Positions 16,629 to 26,627 of a DNA stretch of 36,518 nt are shown piece after piece (within the stretch, counting starts at the first letter, position 1; the number at the start of each line of letters is the position of its first letter). The notes beneath the pieces were generated by a model. That model was not told the DNA's origin and did no database searches. It saw nothing but the letters and a program-made list of their open reading frames with translations. The translations under genes were made by a program, and so were the position numbers. Source of the DNA: Planctomycetota bacterium (GTDB lineage: Bacteria; Planctomycetota; Planctomycetia; Pirellulales; Lacipirellulaceae); assembly GCA_013286045.1 (NCBI GenBank), contig JABDGM010000043.1, positions 1 through 36,518 of the forward strand. Direction: 5' to 3'.

Positions 16629-18116
16629 CTAAGTCTCGTACACAATCCGCCCGCGATGCTGGCTGCGGCTGATCTGATCCGTGGCATACAATCCCGCGAG
16701 CACAAATTCCACGCACGATGCCCGCACCGCCTCATTCTCGCTGGCGTTTACTTCAAACGCCTTGTCCCAAACTGGCGGCACGCGCTTGATCAGCGCGGCA
16801 TAGTGGCTCGAAGGCAGCATATCGCCCACTTCGATTTTCACGCCGTGCGAAAAGATCTCCGCGATTTCGGACAGGCCATGCTTGTCGACGTATTCCTTGA
16901 ACACGGTCGAAATCGCGTCGGCCAGCACCGCATCCAACACCTGCCGTTCGCTCATTTGGTGTGAGCCCATCATGTCCAGCTCGAGCTTGCCGAGCGATGA
17001 TGCGTAAAGATGGCCAAGATCACTGATTCGCGGTACCGCCGGTTTCTCGCCAAGCACCACCGCTCGCTGCCGCGCCGAGGCGACCATCGTCCGATAGTTC
17101 GATAACGACAGCCGCGCGCTAACGCCCGACTGCTGGTCGACGTACTTGCTTCGCCGCGCCGCCCGGCTAATTTCCTCAATCAGTTCCTTCATGAAATAAG
17201 GAACAAGCACGTCGGCGTACCCGTTCTGCGAACCAGTCGAAGGATTGCTCGCAGCTTCGTCCGAATCGCCTTCTTCTTTTCTGCTGCTGTCTCCTTTGCC
17301 TTCAGCTTCCTGCTCAATAATCGAGATCCCAAGATCGCGCTCCAGCGGATAATGCGTGTGAATGATCGACCCGATCCGATCCTTTAATTGCGGGATTACC
17401 TTGCCCGATCGGTTGTACGTCGACGGATTCGCACTAAACAGAATCAGCACGTCGATATCAAACTGAATGGGATAACCGCGAATCTGCACATCGCGCTCTT
17501 CGAGAATATTGAAAAGCCCGACTTGCACCAACTCATCCAGTTCCGGGAGCTCATTCATCGCGAAGATGCCACGGTGCATCCGTGGAATCAAACCGAAATG
17601 CAGCGCCTCCTCGACGCCCATACTCACACCAGCCGCGAGCTTCGCGGGATCGATTTCGCCAATGATGTCCGCGAACTTAGTGCCTGGAGCGAGCCGCTCT
17701 GCGTATCGCTCTTCGCGCCGCCACCAGCCAATTCGAACCTCATCCGCCGGCACGCTCTTTACCAGTTGTCGCCCGCGCCGCGTGATCGGCCGCAACGGGT
17801 CGTCATGCACGGCGATCTGCGGATCGTCGATAAACGGAATCTCTTCGTCGAGAAACGAGGCCATCAGCCGCATCAATCGGCTCTTCGCCTGCCCTTTCTC
17901 GCCCAAGAACAAAATGTCGTGCTGCGCGAGAATTGCAATGTTAAGCTCGGGCACCACGGTATCGTCGTACCCAACGATGCCGGGATACAGCTCTTCCCCC
18001 GCCTGCAATTTGGCGAGGAAGTTGTCGTGAATCTCTTGTTTAACCGTTTTGGAAGTCCAGCCGCTGTCCCGCAATTCAGACAGCGTGGATGCTTTACTTG
18101 CTACCGAAGTCGCCAT
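16629..18116 (-). CDS. MoxR / magnesium-chelatase-like AAA+ ATPase
   Basis: The 495-residue protein is an AAA+ ATPase of the MoxR/ChlI type. The nucleotide loop reads [10 protein letters not shown] (residues 71-80); the usual Gly before the Lys is Ala77. A Walker B-like strand is [13 protein letters not shown], where the normal acidic pair is Asn-Glu. Sensor 1 is [11 protein letters not shown] 25-residue acidic/Ser insert ([20 protein letters not shown]) interrupts the middle, and a helical lid domain follows. MoxR-type ATPases usually work with a von Willebrand A domain protein to remodel protein or metal-cofactor complexes; no such partner lies next to it here. Its start is the ATG at 18116 with only a weak ribosome site. 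Confidence 0.8.
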   Translation of the reverse strand: MATSVASKASTLSELRDSGWTSKTVKQEIHDNFLAKLQAGEELYPGIVGYDDTVVPELNIAILAQHDILFLGEKGQAKSRLMRLMASFLDEEIPFIDDPQIAVHDDPLRPITRRGRQLVKSVPADEVRIGWWRREERYAERLAPGTKFADIIGEIDPAKLAAGVSMGVEEALHFGLIPRMHRGIFAMNELPELDELVQVGLFNILEERDVQIRGYPIQFDIDVLILFSANPSTYNRSGKVIPQLKDRIGSIIHTHYPLERDLGISIIEQEAEGKGDSSRKEEGDSDEAASNPSTGSQNGYADVLVPYFMKELIEEISRAARRSKYVDQQSGVSARLSLSNYRTMVASARQRAVVLGEKPAVPRISDLGHLYASSLGKLELDMMGSHQMSERQVLDAVLADAISTVFKEYVDKHGLSEIAEIFSHGVKIEVGDMLPSSHYAALIKRVPPVWDKAFEVNASENEAVRASCVEFVLAGLYATDQISRSQHRGRIVYET

Positions 18117-18179
18117 GAATGACCCGTATCGCCTTAGTTTACCGCTGAGATCGTACCCACGATTATAGCGCGGCCGGCA

Positions 18180-18240
18180 AGGGCAGGGCAGGGCGGCGAA
18201 GACTAAAGGAACGCTAATCCGCGCTAATCTTCACTTATGA
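18180..18240. repeat. Short G-rich tandem and CTAATC-type interspersed repeat candidate
   Basis: Between the MoxR-like gene and ilvD, 18178-18198 carries overlapping GGGCA units. 18200-18240 has GCTAATCCGCGCTAATCTTC, in which CTAATC occurs twice. I have seen this type of sequence as an intergenic repeat in several bacterial phyla, so it may be present in many copies; only a genome count can tell. Confidence 0.35.
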
Positions 18241-18280
18241 AGAGATGGGGCCTCGGACAGTTTGCGTTTGGCCCGGTTAC

Positions 18281-19963
18281 TTATTCGTCCGTAACGCACC
18301 CCTCGCTAGCGCTCTTCACATTCTTGATGTACTTATAGAGTGTGCCGCGAGTCGACTTGTAGGCCGGCGCCTTCCAGGCTTTCTGCCGACGAGTCATTTC
18401 ATCCGCTGGCACATCGAGCGTGATCATATTCGCCTCGGCATCGATCGTAATCCGATCCCCATCCTGCACCAGTGCGATCGGGCCGCCGACTTGGGCCTCT
18501 GGCGTTACGTGCCCAACAATGAATCCTGCCGATCCGCCGGAGAACCGCCCGTCGGTGATTAGCGCGACATCCTTCTCCAATCCCGCACCCACAATGGAGC
18601 CAGTGGGCGACAACATCTCCGGCATCCCCGGCCCACCCTGTGGTCCTTCATACCGAATGATGACAACTTCCCCTTTGTTGATTTGCCGCTTCTGCATGGC
18701 ATGGAGCATGTCTTCTTCGGAATCAAAACAATTCGCAACGCCGGTGAACCGCAATCCTTCCTTGCCCGTGATTTTTGCAACCGCCCCATCCGGGCAGAAG
18801 TTCCCGCGCATGATTCGAATGTGCCCCGACTTCTTAATCGGCTTCGACACGGCGTGCACCACGTCTTGCCCCTTCGCAAGCGCGGGCAGTTCCGCCAGGT
18901 TCTCCGCAATCGTCTTTCCTGTAATCGTCAAGCAATCGCCGGTGATGAGCTTCTCATCCAATAACAGCTTCATCACCGCCGGCGTGCCGCCGACGCGATG
19001 CAAATCCTCCTGCACGTACTTTCCGCTCGGCCGCAGGTCGGCGAGGTATGGCACGCGATCGCTTGTCCGCTGAAAATCATCAATCGTGAGCGGCACGTTC
19101 ACGGCCCGCGCCATTGCAATGAGATGGAGCACCGCATTGGTCGATCCACCGACCGCCATCACGAGCGCCATTGCGTTTTCAAATGCCTCGCGCGTCATCA
19201 CGTCCCGCGGACGGATATTCTTCTCCATGCAATTCCGAATCACCGCTCCGGCGCGCCGGCATTCTTCCAATTTCCCCGGATCCGTCGCCGGCAACGACGA
19301 GCTGTACGGCAATGCCATTCCCATCGCCTCGATTGCCGACGCCATCGTATTTGCCGTGTACATCCCGCCGCACGCCCCGGCGCCCGGGCACGCATGCCGC
19401 ACGACATTCCGCCGCTCGGCATCGGACATCTTTCCCATCATCTGCGCGCCGTAACACGTGAAGGCCGAAACAATATCGATCGGCTCGCCGGTCGCCGTGT
19501 GCCCTGCGCGAATCGTCCCGCCATAGATCATGAACCCCGGCCGATTCAACCGCCCTAGCGCCATCAGTGCCCCGGGCATGTTCTTGTCGCAACCTGGAAT
19601 CGTGATACACGCGTCGTACCACTGCGCGCTCATCACCGTCTCGATCGAGTCCGCAATCAGATCGCGCGACTGCAGCGAAAAGCTCATCCCATCGGTGCCC
19701 ATCGAAATGCCGTCCGACACACCGATCGTGTTGAACCGCATTCCGTACAGTCCGGCATCATTCACACCTTTCTTGACCTCCGCCGCGAGGTCCAGCAAAT
19801 GCATGTTGCACGGGTTCCCTTCGAACCACATGCTGGCAATCCCGACCTGCGCCTTCTTCATGTCGTCTTCCGACATGCCGGTCGCATAAAGCATCGCCTG
19901 CGAAGCGCCCTGCGTTTCGGGTTGGGTGATTTGACCGCTGAATTTATTGAGGGGACCAGACAC
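18281..19963 (-). CDS. ilvD: Dihydroxy-acid dehydratase
   Basis: IlvD removes water from 2,3-dihydroxy-isovalerate and -3-methylvalerate, the step before the branch to valine, leucine and isoleucine. The 560-residue product has the family motifs in order: [37 protein letters not shown], and [17 protein letters not shown]. The Cys residues of these bind the Fe-S cluster. Later come [27 protein letters not shown] and [16 protein letters not shown] choose GTG at 19963 because GGAG lies 7 nt upstream and the protein then begins [14 protein letters not shown], as family members do; a TTG at 19969 is less likely. It supplies the 2-oxoisovalerate used by LeuA, encoded 4 kb away. No attenuator like that of leuA is visible upstream. 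Confidence 0.95.
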   Translation of the reverse strand: MSGPLNKFSGQITQPETQGASQAMLYATGMSEDDMKKAQVGIASMWFEGNPCNMHLLDLAAEVKKGVNDAGLYGMRFNTIGVSDGISMGTDGMSFSLQSRDLIADSIETVMSAQWYDACITIPGCDKNMPGALMALGRLNRPGFMIYGGTIRAGHTATGEPIDIVSAFTCYGAQMMGKMSDAERRNVVRHACPGAGACGGMYTANTMASAIEAMGMALPYSSSLPATDPGKLEECRRAGAVIRNCMEKNIRPRDVMTREAFENAMALVMAVGGSTNAVLHLIAMARAVNVPLTIDDFQRTSDRVPYLADLRPSGKYVQEDLHRVGGTPAVMKLLLDEKLITGDCLTITGKTIAENLAELPALAKGQDVVHAVSKPIKKSGHIRIMRGNFCPDGAVAKITGKEGLRFTGVANCFDSEEDMLHAMQKRQINKGEVVIIRYEGPQGGPGMPEMLSPTGSIVGAGLEKDVALITDGRFSGGSAGFIVGHVTPEAQVGGPIALVQDGDRITIDAEANMITLDVPADEMTRRQKAWKAPAYKSTRGTLYKYIKNVKSASEGCVTDE

Positions 19964-20094
19964 GTGCAAACTCCGAATGACGAGTTTTAATAAATGATTT
20001 TGGATTTAGCCGTTCAAACAAGGTGATATTGTAGCCGGAAATGGTTCGCGCGCCGCCGGGCGGGAACGACGGCGTAACGTGTCCCGTTGTGGTG

Positions 20095-20246
20095 GGAACC
20101 ACGAAAAACACGAAACGCGCGAAAAAGTTGATTCGAAAGCGGCCATCTAACTGCGAACAGGTGTGGCGTCGATGCGATCGACTTGACCTCACGATGCATT
20201 CGGTTCAGGCAGTGTTTTTTCGTGCATTTCGTGTCTTTCGTGGTTC
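20095..20246. repeat. Inverted pair of ACCACGAAA-type repeats
   Basis: The sequence at 20095-20126 (GAACCACGAAAAACACGAAA, then CGCGCGAAAAA) and that at 20215-20246 read on the other strand (GAACCACGAAAGACACGAAA, then TGCACGAAAAA) match with few differences. They face each other across about 90 bases. Each is a series of degenerate CACGAAA units. Repeats of this type are frequent between genes in several bacterial phyla and give the false peptide FRAFRVFRG in translation. The pair could fold into a long hairpin or be a small palindromic mobile unit. Confidence 0.65.
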
Positions 20247-20630
20247 AATAACATGCCTCTTAGTGGTAAGCGGTCGTGATTAAAAAATGATGGCGCCAAT
20301 GGGCTCGCGGTCGAACGTGCGCATGCGGCAACGGTCGCTCGCGGAGGGGCGGCGGCTGCATGGTACGGTCGAGGTCGAGTCCAACCGTTCGGGCAAGGCC
20401 CTGCGTCCTCGTGGGGCCGAGGGGTCGTCCAGAGCTGTCGCACGGCAAGAGGGAGGTTTGCAAACCTGTGCAAGCGTGCGACTGGCAGTTGCGACGACGT
20501 CGGCGAGAGCTCTTCACGCAGCTAACTCGCGCGAGCGGTCATTTCAGGGTGTGCGTTTGTAACATAAGGCGCGGCCAAAACCAAGAAAAATCTTTGGTGG
20601 AAAAGAGTGGCCAAGAATTGTGGATTGACA

Positions 20631-20650
20631 TGCGGTTTAGCTAAACCGCA
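20631..20650. promoter_or_regulatory. 20-bp perfect palindrome downstream of the BlaR1-like gene
   Basis: TGCGGTTTAG is followed directly by its exact reverse complement. It lies 38 bases after the minus-strand BlaR1-like gene stop. With no T-tract on either side it is not a standard intrinsic terminator; it may be a hairpin that stabilises mRNA or a binding site. Confidence 0.45.
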
Positions 20651-20687
20651 AGCGGTGAGTTGCGCGGGGGTCTAAGAGTGGAAGGGT

Positions 20688-23600
20688 TCAGGGTGATGGC
20701 TGTAATTGCAAATAACCGGTTGGTTGCGAATTATCTGCGACGGGCAAATCGATTTCAAATACTTGATCGTCTGCAACATCAAGGACGGGTCGCTTTAAGT
20801 TGGCGCCAAACCATTTTGAGATTCCATCGACTTCAACGTCGAACGCAGTTATTTGAATACGACCGGTCGGAACGCGAGTTTCAAAACGGCCGTCCTTTGT
20901 CGGCTCTAAGTGTTGTTGCACGACTGGGCGGCGAGTTCGCTCGAGTGGAAGTGATTCGGCGAGGAGAAGTGCTTTCATGTTAGGTACGATTTCGAGAGGC
21001 TTTTGGGTGGCTGCATCCAGTATGCGCACGCGTACTAAACCACCGTTGCTCAGATCTAGTGGGGGCGCGACGGTCTTTTGCCCTGTGGTTGTAGTAACTT
21101 CCTTTGCCGTGGGATTTAACAACCCTGGTTTATCAACCCATAGGTTGTAGTCGCCGGCCGGCAGCGTCGTGATGCGATAGTTGCCTTCGGCGTCGGTTGC
21201 TGCCGTGGATTTATAAAACGGTTGAACCGATGCTTCGCCGGAAGGCATTGTGATCGGAACGCGCGTCGCGGCCGTAACGACCGCGCCGTCGACAGGCTTG
21301 TCCGAAGGCTTCTGCACGACGCGACCGGTGATGATCGCGGGCGCTGAAAGCTTGACGTCCTTCGTCCCGGGTGACTTTTCGAATCTTGCTGTAAACATCG
21401 CAAAGTCTGGGTGAGATACGGCTAGTTGCGGCGGTGTGCTGAATGCGGTAAACGTCGCGGTGTTATTGCCGCGACCCTCAAACCGCGCGCGTTCTTCTTG
21501 CTCGGCTTTCTTTTTGAATTCGGCGAGGTCAAATGCTGGCGCGTCGGTGATCTCGTATCGTCCGTCCGAGTCGGTGCGGCTCGAGCTGGCGCCTTCCCAA
21601 CTGCCAATCCAGCCCGTTTGCACCGATACGAGGGCATCTTTCACAGGCTTGCCGTTGGCGGCGGTGACTCGCCCGCGCAACGTGGCGCCGGGCTGCATGA
21701 TATAGGCATGGTACATCCCTTGCCGCGCGATCATTTGTGGAACGTCCACCTGTGATACGCTTTCCCGTCCGTTCTTGCGAGCGATGACATCGACGAAGTC
21801 GTCGCCAATTTCGCTGTACGAGGGGATCTTATGATCGGGATACAGTTTGTCCAAATCGAGCACATTTTCGAACAGGAACTTTCCTTCGCCGTCGGTCTTT
21901 TTCTGAGCGACGAGTTTGCGTTCGCCGTTGCTTTGACGAACTTGGAATACAAATATGTCGACGTTGCCGATCGGCTGTTGGTTTTCGTCGAATGCGATGC
22001 CCGCGAGCGTGTTGGGGGCAAGCCGCGGCCTGTTACTGAATGATGGTTGAGGTGGAGCGCTGTTTGCCGTGTCGGCCGACGAGTCGCCGGCCGGGGTGGG
22101 AGCAGTCACGATTGGTTGAATCGGTTGCTGTGATTCATTTGCTACATCGACGTTGACCGTACTTCCGGCGTTATTCGTCGACAAATCTTTTAGTGGCGTT
22201 TCAAGCTCGACCGTTTCGCCTTCTTTGACGTCAACCACGCTTGATGTTCCGGCAACTGCTTGATTTGCCTCCAAAAAGAATGGTTCCGCTTGAATGTATT
22301 GCTTGCCCGGGCTGACGAACTTTAGCTCGAAGTTGCCATGGGCATCCGTTTCCGTCGTTGGGAGGTAGTACCGATTATCATGTCCCGCGAAGTCGGCTGC
22401 ACGGACTTGCTTGCCTGCAGCCGGTTTGCCGTTGACTGTCACACGCCCGCGAACGCTCGCTGGTTGCGTTAGGCGCAGGGTAACGTTTTCGATGCGTTCT
22501 CCCGGGTGCGTTTGAAAGGGTTCACCCACAGCGTTCGCCCAGCGCCGCCACTCCTCATACTTTCCGTCGTGAGCAATGAGGTTGTACTTTCCGGAATCGC
22601 TGGACGGGAGCTTCATTTCGAACTCGCCGTCTTTGACAGTTCTGTAGCTGTAACGTGTGTCGCCAGTGAGCGAATTGCCAGAGCCCGTGGCGGCGGGCGC
22701 AATTGTCGCGCCTTCGACCGGTTTTCCATCGGGGTCGACAACGTGGCCAGTCACCGTAACACACGGCTCGACGAAAATTGTCGCGGGTGACGACTCACTA
22801 GTGATGTTGAATTGGAGTTCATCCCAGTTGCCATTGAGTCCGTAACGGTCAAGTGTGAGTTTCTGCTGCCGCTCATCGGCAGCTTGGGGACTCCACCAGC
22901 GCGCGTATTGGCCAGCTACATGGCTCTCATTTCGATTGTCGCCCACTGCCGCGACGCTGAAGATGAGCGGGCCGGGGAACATGTCGGGAATCTCTAGAAT
23001 CCCTTCGGCGTTCGAAGTCCCTTCGATGCCTTGTCGCTGCCAGTTCCACAGTGTGATGCCTGGGACGGGTTTGCGAGTGACACTATCCACGACTTTCGCG
23101 CGGAACGTGATGCCACGCTGCAAATGAATATCGAGTTTTCGCTTTTCATCTTTGGTGATCTTTTCTCCTTGATACCGCGCGACGCCTCGGCCCGGCACGC
23201 GAAGCTGCAGGTCATACGAATCGGGTTCGAGATACAGTCGGTAGAGACCCTTTGCGTCCGATTTAGCCTGAGTCGTCACTTCCTCGACGACGAATCCGGG
23301 CTCCGGCGTAATGGGCCCGCGCGTGGCGCGCACGAGTGCATCCGCAACGGGCTTACCTTGCGAATCGAGGACGTCTCCCTCGAGATAGGTGCTGTTGCCC
23401 ATTTTTACGACCCAGTTCGGCACGAGGGCTCGCCCGTTCGCAAACAGCCGCGGTTCGTAGCCGTCCTTGCGGAATTCGATTTCGACTGCCTGGTGAGGAT
23501 TGAGGCCTTTCACAACGAATCGACCTTCGTCGTCGGTGGTTGCTTCATTGCCGGGGTACCAGGTGTTGGCATCCGCCGTAACGCCGGCCAGCGGTTTGCC

Positions 23601-26600
23601 ATCGGGACCGATAACCTGCCCGGCGAGCTCTGTGGGCCGCAACTTCGCGGCCTGTTCCGTTCCCGACGACTTTGGTTGATCGTTCTTCGAGGTATGTTGC
23701 TCCGTGCCGAACTTATCGCGCCGGTCCTTGAGATACTCACGTTGCTTGTCGGAAAGTGTCCCTAAATCAATCTGCCGATTTTCATCTGGAAGCAAACTTA
23801 CGCTCGCTCCAGACACCGTGATGGATGCCGGCCCTTGTTCGCACCAGCGAGCGATGTCGGTCTCGAGAATCGCGGGCACCTTAGAATAGCGAAACGTATC
23901 CGTTGCCTTTTCCTGTTTGAGATCGCGCCAATACTGCGAGAGGTTAACGGCCGGATATCCGTCCTGTTCGCGAATTCGCGTGATGAGCGATGCTGTTTGC
24001 GGCGGGTCGGAATCCTGATCGAGCTTCGCCTCCACCGTCGCCCACGGCAGTAGCGAGATTTTGTTAGACCCAGGGAAGCCATCACTTCGCGCGACGTGAA
24101 TCCCGCTCTCCGGATGAATCGCAAGCACACAGTATTTTTGCCCCTTCGCTGGATAAATAGCGAAGTGCCCCGCAGCATCTGTCTTAGTGCAGACTTCGTC
24201 CAACCGGTTTCGAAGTCGCCCTTGAACCAGCACGACATCGTAAGCCGTATACGGGAGCACCGCCGAATCGATCGGCGTGACGAGAACCACCTCCGCCCCC
24301 GCGACCGGTTTGCCTTGCGAATCAACAACCGTGCCTTCCACTCGCAATGACTCATCCGGCACCAGGTCGCTTGCCTTTTCGATCCGGTCATACCGCAGGC
24401 CAGCCCGCGGCAGCAGCGTGCCTTCGCTGTGGCTCGTCAGTTTGTATTTGCGCTGTAGCTCGTAAATCGTCCTGCTGGCCGCCGGTTGCCCGCCCGATTC
24501 AATCACACCGTTCGTGAAATAAAAATGCGGAACCGCCTTCGACGGGTCGGGCAGGGTGGCAATTTTACTTTCAATATCATCCCACGTGACGATTTCCTTC
24601 CCATCCAGCAACATCACGTGCCTGGCGATGACGATCGTTAGATCAGTCTCTTTGACTTGATCGCCTTTTGCAGCGTTTGGCTTGTCGCCAGAAGCTAAAT
24701 CATCTTCGGTGCGTTTGTCCGCGCCCGTTTGAGTGGTACTCACATCCTGTTGAACGCCAAACTGCGCCGGTGAAAGTTTCCTAGTCCCTAAGTCGTTTTC
24801 ACCGGCCTCAATCTCCTTCTCAAATCGTCCCCTCTGCCAGTCGATTGTTTGTATCCAGCCGGCGCGCTCATGCCACACCTGAAACTCCCATTTCCCAAGC
24901 GGCAAGTTCTCGATCCGCGCCACGCCATGCTCGTCGCTTACGGCAACGTAGGGGTTCGGCCGAACGAGGAGCCAACCTTTCAACCAAAGATGGTCATTGG
25001 AGATGATGTTAACCGGAGCATTGTCAAAGTGGGCGGTATCGACAGGCACCTTGCATGACGCCTGCTCTCCAGCTTCCAGTCGACGGTTAACACCAAAACC
25101 CGATTCGTTAAAATTGATGTTGCAGAGAGTCGTGGTTTCGTTTTTCCAAAGCAGCTCGCGCGGGCCTTGGAAGGCCGCGACGTGTGGCGAGATGCGACCC
25201 TTCTCAAGCGTAATGGTTGTCGGCGAAAGATTGCCGACCGGCGGCGCGGGAATGTTCGGGCTGCGAACCCAAATCAACACATTGGTGATCCCCCGATCCT
25301 TACCGACGACGAGCGACTCATCGAAAACCTTGGCCCCCGCCACGTTGTTGATATCGATTCGCCCCAACTCGCGGTCGTCTGATTTTGCTGGCCATATATA
25401 TTCCTTAATCTCCTTTCGTTCCGGCGGCGTACCCGCGTATTCAAAACGAATCGTCAGCGAGCCAGTTGTCGGTGAGACCGTCTTTTCGATGGCCGCATCT
25501 TTGTCCTTACCGTTCTCGGCAGGTGCCGTGTGGCCAGGTTGAATCGTAATCAGCGACAGCGTCATCGCCGCCCCAATCGCAAGGATCGCAGACAACGCTT
25601 TCGCGAGCGACGAACATCGCCGCAAAATCGTCACGCTCTCGTCCAGAAGAATCGCCACGCGCTGCCGCAACTGCGACGCCCCTTCCCACAACCCAACCGC
25701 CGATGCCAACCGCATTGTTCGACCGTTAGCCAAGTTGCGAGCCCAGCCCACAAGTTGCTCCGCATATTGCTCCCGGCTGGTGAGCTCCGCCGCTGCTGCA
25801 TCAGCCAGCGACTCCTGGTCAAGCCGCATCCGCCGCCGCGTCAGCCAGTACAGCGGCTGCGCCCAAAACACCGCCAGCAGCCCACGGCTGAGAGCCAGCC
25901 AGGCCAGATCGAGATTTTGAACGTGCGCCAACTCATGCGCGAGGACCGTGCTCAACTCAGCTTGCGGAATTGCGCTTGCGGACAGTGGTTCCAACAGCCT
26001 TGCGGGAAGAACAATCACGGGACGTCGCAAGCCGAGCGCCACCGGCACATCGAATTGATCGCACACAAGGACGTTGGGGACAAAGTTACGTTTAAACGAT
26101 GTGGCCTCCGCGATGCGACTTAACAGTTGTTGCACGTCGGGCCGTGCATCATGCGATCGCCGACGAAGGGCGCGCGCAATTAGCCACCCAGCCGCAAGCC
26201 ACAGAATCACGCCGATTGCGCCAATAAGTTCAATCGCCCCCGCAACCGCCCACGGCCGAAGATTTATGTGCGACGCGACTTCTACATTTGCTGCCGGCCG
26301 AGTCATCGGCGCAACACTTATTGGCGGTGGTTCAACAGGCTGCAAATCGTCAGGCGCAATCGCAGGTACGGCGATCGGGGTAACCGGTTGAAAAGTTTCC
26401 TTCGAAATTTCGGGCTTCGCGGTCATTAAATGCAGCGCCGACCAGCCGGGAACCGCACACAGCCCCGCCAGCAGCACGAGCCCGACGAGCAGCGACTTCA
26501 CAACCGCCAGCCGATGCACCGGCTGGCGAAGCCCCGCCATGGCAAGAAGTGATAGAAGTAACAGGATCGAACCGAGAAGATAAACGTCCACCGACCAATG

Positions 26601-26627
26601 CCCCAACCACTCGGCAAAGCGGATCAT
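20688..26627 (-). CDS. Giant BlaR1/M56-family metallopeptidase with carboxypeptidase-regulatory-like repeats
   Basis: The 1979-residue protein starts with three or four membrane helices (about 12-33, 41-60, 126-151, 339-362). They surround an M56 peptidase domain with the zinc motif HELAH at 231-235 and the likely third ligand Glu272 (LDQESLADAAA). Membrane BlaR1/MecR1 peptidases cleave a BlaI repressor after sensing a signal, and the repressor gene overlaps this one. Residues about 385-610 resemble the cupredoxin-like methylamine-utilisation segment of planctomycete proteins (ISNDHLWLKGWLLVRPNPY), with Cys/His ligands partly lost. The rest, about 760-1950, carries roughly eight carboxypeptidase-regulatory-like beta domains, recognisable by GxVxDxxGKPVxGA starts such as VEGTVVDSQGKPVAGAEVVL and VTGHVVDPDGKPVEGATIAP. 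They probably form an exterior sensing or adhesive stalk. Its ATG overlaps the blaI stop. Confidence 0.9.
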   Translation of the reverse strand: MIRFAEWLGHWSVDVYLLGSILLLLSLLAMAGLRQPVHRLAVVKSLLVGLVLLAGLCAVPGWSALHLMTAKPEISKETFQPVTPIAVPAIAPDDLQPVEPPPISVAPMTRPAANVEVASHINLRPWAVAGAIELIGAIGVILWLAAGWLIARALRRRSHDARPDVQQLLSRIAEATSFKRNFVPNVLVCDQFDVPVALGLRRPVIVLPARLLEPLSASAIPQAELSTVLAHELAHVQNLDLAWLALSRGLLAVFWAQPLYWLTRRRMRLDQESLADAAAAELTSREQYAEQLVGWARNLANGRTMRLASAVGLWEGASQLRQRVAILLDESVTILRRCSSLAKALSAILAIGAAMTLSLITIQPGHTAPAENGKDKDAAIEKTVSPTTGSLTIRFEYAGTPPERKEIKEYIWPAKSDDRELGRIDINNVAGAKVFDESLVVGKDRGITNVLIWVRSPNIPAPPVGNLSPTTITLEKGRISPHVAAFQGPRELLWKNETTTLCNINFNESGFGVNRRLEAGEQASCKVPVDTAHFDNAPVNIISNDHLWLKGWLLVRPNPYVAVSDEHGVARIENLPLGKWEFQVWHERAGWIQTIDWQRGRFEKEIEAGENDLGTRKLSPAQFGVQQDVSTTQTGADKRTEDDLASGDKPNAAKGDQVKETDLTIVIARHVMLLDGKEIVTWDDIESKIATLPDPSKAVPHFYFTNGVIESGGQPAASRTIYELQRKYKLTSHSEGTLLPRAGLRYDRIEKASDLVPDESLRVEGTVVDSQGKPVAGAEVVLVTPIDSAVLPYTAYDVVLVQGRLRNRLDEVCTKTDAAGHFAIYPAKGQKYCVLAIHPESGIHVARSDGFPGSNKISLLPWATVEAKLDQDSDPPQTASLITRIREQDGYPAVNLSQYWRDLKQEKATDTFRYSKVPAILETDIARWCEQGPASITVSGASVSLLPDENRQIDLGTLSDKQREYLKDRRDKFGTEQHTSKNDQPKSSGTEQAAKLRPTELAGQVIGPDGKPLAGVTADANTWYPGNEATTDDEGRFVVKGLNPHQAVEIEFRKDGYEPRLFANGRALVPNWVVKMGNSTYLEGDVLDSQGKPVADALVRATRGPITPEPGFVVEEVTTQAKSDAKGLYRLYLEPDSYDLQLRVPGRGVARYQGEKITKDEKRKLDIHLQRGITFRAKVVDSVTRKPVPGITLWNWQRQGIEGTSNAEGILEIPDMFPGPLIFSVAAVGDNRNESHVAGQYARWWSPQAADERQQKLTLDRYGLNGNWDELQFNITSESSPATIFVEPCVTVTGHVVDPDGKPVEGATIAPAATGSGNSLTGDTRYSYRTVKDGEFEMKLPSSDSGKYNLIAHDGKYEEWRRWANAVGEPFQTHPGERIENVTLRLTQPASVRGRVTVNGKPAAGKQVRAADFAGHDNRYYLPTTETDAHGNFELKFVSPGKQYIQAEPFFLEANQAVAGTSSVVDVKEGETVELETPLKDLSTNNAGSTVNVDVANESQQPIQPIVTAPTPAGDSSADTANSAPPQPSFSNRPRLAPNTLAGIAFDENQQPIGNVDIFVFQVRQSNGERKLVAQKKTDGEGKFLFENVLDLDKLYPDHKIPSYSEIGDDFVDVIARKNGRESVSQVDVPQMIARQGMYHAYIMQPGATLRGRVTAANGKPVKDALVSVQTGWIGSWEGASSSRTDSDGRYEITDAPAFDLAEFKKKAEQEERARFEGRGNNTATFTAFSTPPQLAVSHPDFAMFTARFEKSPGTKDVKLSAPAIITGRVVQKPSDKPVDGAVVTAATRVPITMPSGEASVQPFYKSTAATDAEGNYRITTLPAGDYNLWVDKPGLLNPTAKEVTTTTGQKTVAPPLDLSNGGLVRVRILDAATQKPLEIVPNMKALLLAESLPLERTRRPVVQQHLEPTKDGRFETRVPTGRIQITAFDVEVDGISKWFGANLKRPVLDVADDQVFEIDLPVADNSQPTGYLQLQPSP

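Larger units (their letters stand above)
19964..20687. other. Long intergenic region with repeats and GC-rich structured stretch
   Basis: These 724 bases lie between ilvD and the 3' end of the BlaR1-like gene. They hold the inverted ACCACGAAA repeats (20095-20246), a 14-bp perfect palindrome AGGTTTGCAAACCT at 20454-20467, and a 20-bp perfect palindrome at 20631-20650. The block 20290-20560 is GC-rich and could fold extensively. Short frames crossing it on both strands are Arg-rich and look random. I find no rnpB, tmRNA, SRP RNA or 6S signature. Confidence 0.5.

Noticed and set aside
20287-20562. Small protein genes on either strand in the GC-rich block
   Set aside because: Arg-rich composition, no ribosome sites and overlapping frames on both strands indicate chance frames in GC-rich DNA.
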